NCBI RefSeq assembly: GCF_900111805.1
Contig: NZ_FOJN01000002.1
Span: forward strand, 248,001-312,000
DNA from: Rhodococcoides kroppenstedtii
GTDB taxonomy: Bacteria; Actinomycetota; Actinomycetes; Mycobacteriales; Mycobacteriaceae
Direction: 5' to 3'
Length of the DNA: 64,000 bases
Shown: positions 57,771-64,000 of the stretch, piece after piece
How positions within the stretch are numbered: position 1 is the stretch's first letter
Layout of the letters: every line of letters starts with the position of its first letter
Position numbers and translations under genes: made by a program
Notes under the pieces: generated by a model
What the model was told of the DNA's origin: nothing
Database searches by the model: none
Seen by the model: only the letters and a program-made list of their open reading frames with translations

Positions 57771-58577
57771 ATGACGACGTCGCCGACTACGGCAGTTCAC
57801 ACGACGGCAGCACAGACCAACACCCATCGGGTGCACGCTCATCCCCGCGAGACCCACGGTCCCGGGCCCGAGATCACCCGCACCACCCCGCCCGAGTCAC
57901 CCGGCGCGTCCGACGCGCCCGTCGACTGGTTCGACGACGCCCCGGCCCCTGTTCCCGGTTCGTCGCCCACCGAGGCGACCGCCGACGTCGTGGTCAAGGG
58001 ACGCAACGTCGAGATTCCCGATCATTTCCGAATTCACGTGTCGCAGAAGCTCTCCCGTGTCGAGCGCTTCGATCCGACCATCCACCTGTTCGACGTCGAG
58101 TTGATGCACGAGCGCAACCGGCGCCAGTCCAAGAGTTGCCAGCGCGTCGAGATCACCGCCCGCGGCAAGGGCCCCGTGGTGCGAGCCGAGGCGTGCGCGG
58201 ACAGCTTCTACGGCGCCCTCGAGTCGGCGATCTCCAAGCTGGAGAACCGACTGCGTCGCACCAAGGACCGTCGCAAGGTGCACTACGGCGAGAAGCGTCC
58301 GGTCTCCGTCGCGGAGGCCACCGCTGCGCTGCAGAACACCGTCGACGCCGCGCCCGCCGAGGCGTTCGACGCTCTCGAGACCGAGCCCGTGGACGGTCCC
58401 GGCCGGATCGTGCGGACGAAGGAGCACCCGGCGGTGCCCATGACCGTCGACGACGCCCTGTACGAGATGGAACTCGTCGGCCACGACTTCTTCCTCTTCC
58501 ACGACAAGGAGTCGGACCGCCCGTCGGTGGTCTACCGCCGGCACGCGTTCGACTACGGACTGCTCCGGCTGTCCTGA
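57771..58577 (+). CDS. hpf: Long-form ribosome hibernation-promoting factor
   Basis: A 268-residue protein with an unusually long polar N-terminus (about 1-70), an S30AE domain (VVVKGRNVEIPDHFRIHVSQ to about 175), and the C-terminal dimerisation domain (HPAVPMTVDDALYEMELVGHDF). It dimerises 70S ribosomes in stationary phase. ATG 57771 has GGAGG five bases before it. An in-frame ATG at 57675 with AGGAGG only two bases before it could yield a 32-residue-longer form. Confidence 0.95.
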   Translation: MTTSPTTAVHTTAAQTNTHRVHAHPRETHGPGPEITRTTPPESPGASDAPVDWFDDAPAPVPGSSPTEATADVVVKGRNVEIPDHFRIHVSQKLSRVERFDPTIHLFDVELMHERNRRQSKSCQRVEITARGKGPVVRAEACADSFYGALESAISKLENRLRRTKDRRKVHYGEKRPVSVAEATAALQNTVDAAPAEAFDALETEPVDGPGRIVRTKEHPAVPMTVDDALYEMELVGHDFFLFHDKESDRPSVVYRRHAFDYGLLRLS

Positions 58578-58587
58578 CCCGCCGAGT

Positions 58588-58626
58588 CCGCCGGGTGCCC
58601 CCGTCTCGTGCGGGGGTGCCCGGCGG
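58588..58626 (+). terminator. Strong terminator hairpin after hpf
   Basis: A 16-bp stem (58588-58603 with 58611-58626) with two G-U wobbles and a seven-base loop TCTCGTG lies ten bases after the hpf stop. Confidence 0.8.
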
Positions 58627-58666
58627 TGTCGTGTCGGCCTCACAGCGACCTGTCAGGCGCGACGCC

Positions 58667-58672
58667 TACGAT
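58667..58672 (+). promoter_or_regulatory. Candidate -10 element of secA
   Basis: TACGAT lies about 95 bp upstream of the secA start, after the hpf terminator. No good -35 pairs with it, so this is a weak call. Confidence 0.3.
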
Positions 58673-58767
58673 GAATGCGCCGAGGGTGCCGCGCGCCCCC
58701 GGTGGAGCCGACGCCCGGCGTCGACTCCGCCCGCCCCTGTTCCCGAACCCGAGGACGAGAAAAGACC

Positions 58768-61716
<2,949 letters not shown>

Positions 61717-61725
61717 ATCGGCCGA

Positions 61726-62289
61726 TCAGGACAATCGTAGGCTCGTGACGATCCACGGCGAGCCTGGGGGAGTCCGGTGCGACAGCTGCGCCGCCACCGC
61801 GAATCGTCGTTCCCCGCGCGAGTACGAGCCGAACACCTCCAGGTGTCCGCGCGCTCCGCGACGGACGTGGACCGTGCGCAGCACCGCGACCCCCGCGGCT
61901 CGGCCGGGTACCTCGGCCGTCGACAGCGACGCGATCATGCCGAGCACGGCGGGGGAGACTCCGGCGCGCAGGGAGGCGGGTGCCCGCCTCCGATCGATCA
62001 CTTCGAACGCGCCGCGGAGCAGACGGTCGGCGATCACCCGCGCCGCGGTGAGCTCGGGATCCGGATCGGACCGTGGGGCTGCGTGATCGGGTGCCGATCC
62101 CCTGCGGGACGCGGCGCGGTCGGGTGACCGTCCGGAATGAGGGCCGGGCCGACGCCCGGACACCCGAAGCGGCGAGATGCGGGGCCCTGCGGCCGTGGAC
62201 ACGCACGGGCACGGCGAGGCGCTGCCGCCGTCGTCGAGCGCCGGTTCGGAGGCGGGCGGGTGGTCCAGGCGGACGTCGGGAGCGGTCAC
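61726..62289 (-). CDS. Rv3235-family protein
   Basis: A 187-residue protein (longer with GTG 62355 or 62397) of a Mycobacteriales family of unknown function. The first 80 residues are polar and Pro/Arg-rich; the conserved part is about 85-187 (AARVIADRLLRGAFEVID and the closing GSPWIVTSLRLS). It converges with secA, nine bases apart. No start has a convincing ribosome site. Confidence 0.75.
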   Translation of the reverse strand: MTAPDVRLDHPPASEPALDDGGSASPCPCVSTAAGPRISPLRVSGRRPGPHSGRSPDRAASRRGSAPDHAAPRSDPDPELTAARVIADRLLRGAFEVIDRRRAPASLRAGVSPAVLGMIASLSTAEVPGRAAGVAVLRTVHVRRGARGHLEVFGSYSRGERRFAVAAQLSHRTPPGSPWIVTSLRLS

Positions 62290-62525
62290 GCGGCCGAGTG
62301 TGGTCGCGCCGCCCGCCGTCGTGAACGGTGGTGCGCGAATGTCCGCTCGACTCACAGTCGGCGGGGTTCGACTCGGGGTAACACCCGACCCGGGCACGGA
62401 ACCGCCGGCGTGCCTCCGCCCGAACCGAACGGTCCACGTCGTGCGAGACTGTGGGCCACGACAGCGACGAGCTGCGGGACCGGCAGGCCGGACCCGGTGG
62501 GTCCGACGATCGAAGGGGATGCGCG

Positions 62526-63950
62526 GTGGCCACCAGACTCACCACTCAGGATGCGTCGTTCTACTTCCTGGAGGCCGGGACCACCCCCATGCACGTGGGT
62601 TCGTTGGCGGTGTTCCGCACTCCGCGTGGCGGTTTCACGTACGACGAGTTGCTGACGCTCGTCGAGAGCCGATTGGCGCTGGTGCCGCGGTACCGACAGA
62701 AGGTGCGCGAGGTCGCGTTCGGGCTGGCCCGCCCGGTGTGGGTCGACGACCGTGACTTCGACATCACTTATCATATCCGGCGGTCCGCGCTGCCCAAGCC
62801 GGGATCGACGGAGCAGCTGCACGATCTGGTGGCGCGATTGACCTCGCGACCCCTCGACCGGACCCGCCCGCTGTGGGAGATGTATCTGGTGGAAGGGTTG
62901 GCGCGCAACAGGTTCGCGATCTTCACCAAGTCCCATTCCGCCCTGGTCGACGGTGATCAGGCCCTCGAGATCAGCCAGGTGATCCTCGACGACACGAAGT
63001 CGCCCCCGCCGATGGCCGAGGAACTGTGGATGCCGGCGCGGGAGCCGTCCGATCGGGCGCTGGTGGCGTCGGCGCTGGCGGAGATGGTGTCGCGGCCCGG
63101 CGAGGCCGTCGAGGCGGTGCGGGGCGCGGTCGGTGACCTCGCCGAGGCCGCACACGGCGCGGCGCGCGCGGTCGGCAAGGTCGCGGCCGTGGTGCGCACG
63201 GCGGCGCAGACGGCCCCGACCAGCCCACTGAACACCACGATCTCCCGCAACCGCCGATTCTCCGTCGCCCGGACGGACCTCGACGACTACCGGGCGGTTC
63301 GTCGGCGCTTCGGCGGCACGGTGAACGACGTCGTGCTCACCGTGGTGGCGGGTGCCCTGCGCAACTGGCTGTTGTCCCGCGGAGAACCGCTCGGGCCGTA
63401 CACGACGGTGCGCGCTCTGGTGCCGCTGTCGGTGCACGCGCCCGTCGCCGCGGGGGCCGACACGATCGGGCATCCGGCCGGCGAGGTCGAATCGTTCCTC
63501 GTCGATCTGCCGGTGGGCGAGCCGAACGCGGTGGTGCGCCTGTCCCACATCTCCCACGCCACCGAGGCGCACGCGCGCCAGGGGCGCGGGGTGACGGCGT
63601 CGACCCTGATGAAGCTCTCCGGGTTCGCGCCGGCCACGCTGCACGCGATGGGTGCTCGCGTCGGGTCGAGCCTGTCGCAGCGTATGTTCAACATCGTCGT
63701 GACCAACGCCCCCGGGCCGCAGTTCCCGCTCTACGCGGGCGGGGCACGGATGATCGAGATGTATCCGGTGCCTCCGCTGGTGCGCAACCAGGCGATGACG
63801 ATCGGCCTCACCTCGTACGACGGCCACGTCTACTACGGCGTCAACGCCGACCGCGCGGCGATGCCGGACATCGACGTCGTCACCACGCTGCTGTACGAAG
63901 CGCTCGACGAGCTCGTCGACGCCGCCTCCGACGACAAGTCCGTGCGGTGA
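62526..63950 (+). CDS. WS/DGAT-type acyltransferase (tgs3-position triacylglycerol synthase-like)
   Basis: A 474-residue wax ester synthase/diacylglycerol acyltransferase. LTTQDASFYFLEAGTTPMHVG opens it, PLWEMYLVEGL lies near 115-125, FGGTVNDVVLTVVAGALRNW near 260 and VTNAPGPQFPLYAGGARM near 398. The catalytic motif is HSALVDG (His137, Ser138, Asp142): Ser replaces the second His of HHxxxDG. GTG 62526 gives the standard N-terminus. It follows the Rv3235-family gene as tgs3 does in M. tuberculosis. Whether the Ser variant is active is uncertain. Confidence 0.9.
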   Translation: MATRLTTQDASFYFLEAGTTPMHVGSLAVFRTPRGGFTYDELLTLVESRLALVPRYRQKVREVAFGLARPVWVDDRDFDITYHIRRSALPKPGSTEQLHDLVARLTSRPLDRTRPLWEMYLVEGLARNRFAIFTKSHSALVDGDQALEISQVILDDTKSPPPMAEELWMPAREPSDRALVASALAEMVSRPGEAVEAVRGAVGDLAEAAHGAARAVGKVAAVVRTAAQTAPTSPLNTTISRNRRFSVARTDLDDYRAVRRRFGGTVNDVVLTVVAGALRNWLLSRGEPLGPYTTVRALVPLSVHAPVAAGADTIGHPAGEVESFLVDLPVGEPNAVVRLSHISHATEAHARQGRGVTASTLMKLSGFAPATLHAMGARVGSSLSQRMFNIVVTNAPGPQFPLYAGGARMIEMYPVPPLVRNQAMTIGLTSYDGHVYYGVNADRAAMPDIDVVTTLLYEALDELVDAASDDKSVR

Positions 63951-64000
63951 CCGGCCCCGACGGGGCGCCGATTCCGACGACACCGATCCCGAAAGCGAGG

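Overview
The window is a very GC-rich actinobacterial chromosome segment. Its gene content and order are those of the mycolic-acid-producing Mycobacteriales: accA3/accD5/accE5 acyl-CoA carboxylase genes, the rmlD-wbbL-manC wall-sugar genes, fused fbiB beside fbiA, whiB2, mtrA-mtrB-lpqB, hpf and secA. From memory, most of the order follows the Mycobacterium tuberculosis Rv3285-to-Rv3234 stretch. The differences (PapA-like cluster, alkB without rubredoxins, extra two-component system) suggest a Rhodococcus-like or related nocardial genus; the species cannot be named from sequence alone. I saw no rRNA or tRNA gene, insertion sequence, phage gene or CRISPR array.

Layout. 1-7.6 kb: partial Lhr helicase, an SDR protein, a CPBP membrane protease, an Lrp/AsnC regulator, a methyltransferase, a HAD dehalogenase and a DUF1707 protein. 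7.6-13.5 kb (minus): accA3, a PapA-like acyltransferase, sufE-like, sseA, maf, accE. 13.5-24.7 kb: an accessory block of three PapA-like condensation-domain acyltransferases, a GT2 and a GT1 glycosyltransferase on the minus strand, and a divergent GT1 plus two WS/DGAT-like acyltransferases on the plus strand. 24.7-32.9 kb: accD5, birA, a PH-domain membrane protein, a two-component system, gtrA, purK, purE and a small HExxH protein. 32.9-43.1 kb: TIGR03089, LCP ligase, rmlD, wbbL, manC, NUDIX, fbiB-fbiA, whiB2, a zincin-like protein and DUF3499. 43.3-50.3 kb: manB, a TobH-like protein, manA, an APC permease, alkB. 50.4-64 kb: ahcY, tmk, mtrA-mtrB-lpqB, comF-like, hpf, secA, an Rv3235-family protein, and a WS/DGAT (tgs3-position) gene.

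How they work together. Much of the window serves the cell envelope: carboxylated acyl-CoA supply (AccA3/AccD5/AccE plus BirA), dTDP-rhamnose and GDP-mannose supply, the arabinogalactan linker rhamnosyltransferase, LCP attachment, MtrAB-LpqB wall and division signalling, and SecA export. The most interesting part is the 11-kb glycosyltransferase/acyltransferase block. It sits between accE and accD5, which are normally adjacent, so accE now appears to be the downstream part of the new minus-strand operon. I infer an acylated glycolipid pathway; product and acyl donor are unknown, and no PKS, FadD or MmpL gene is present locally.

A second unusual theme is short tandem repeats (12, 13, 24 and 30 nt) at or just past the 3' ends of at least five unrelated genes. 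In two cases they extend the protein tail in frame; in two others they duplicate the last codons together with the stop codon.
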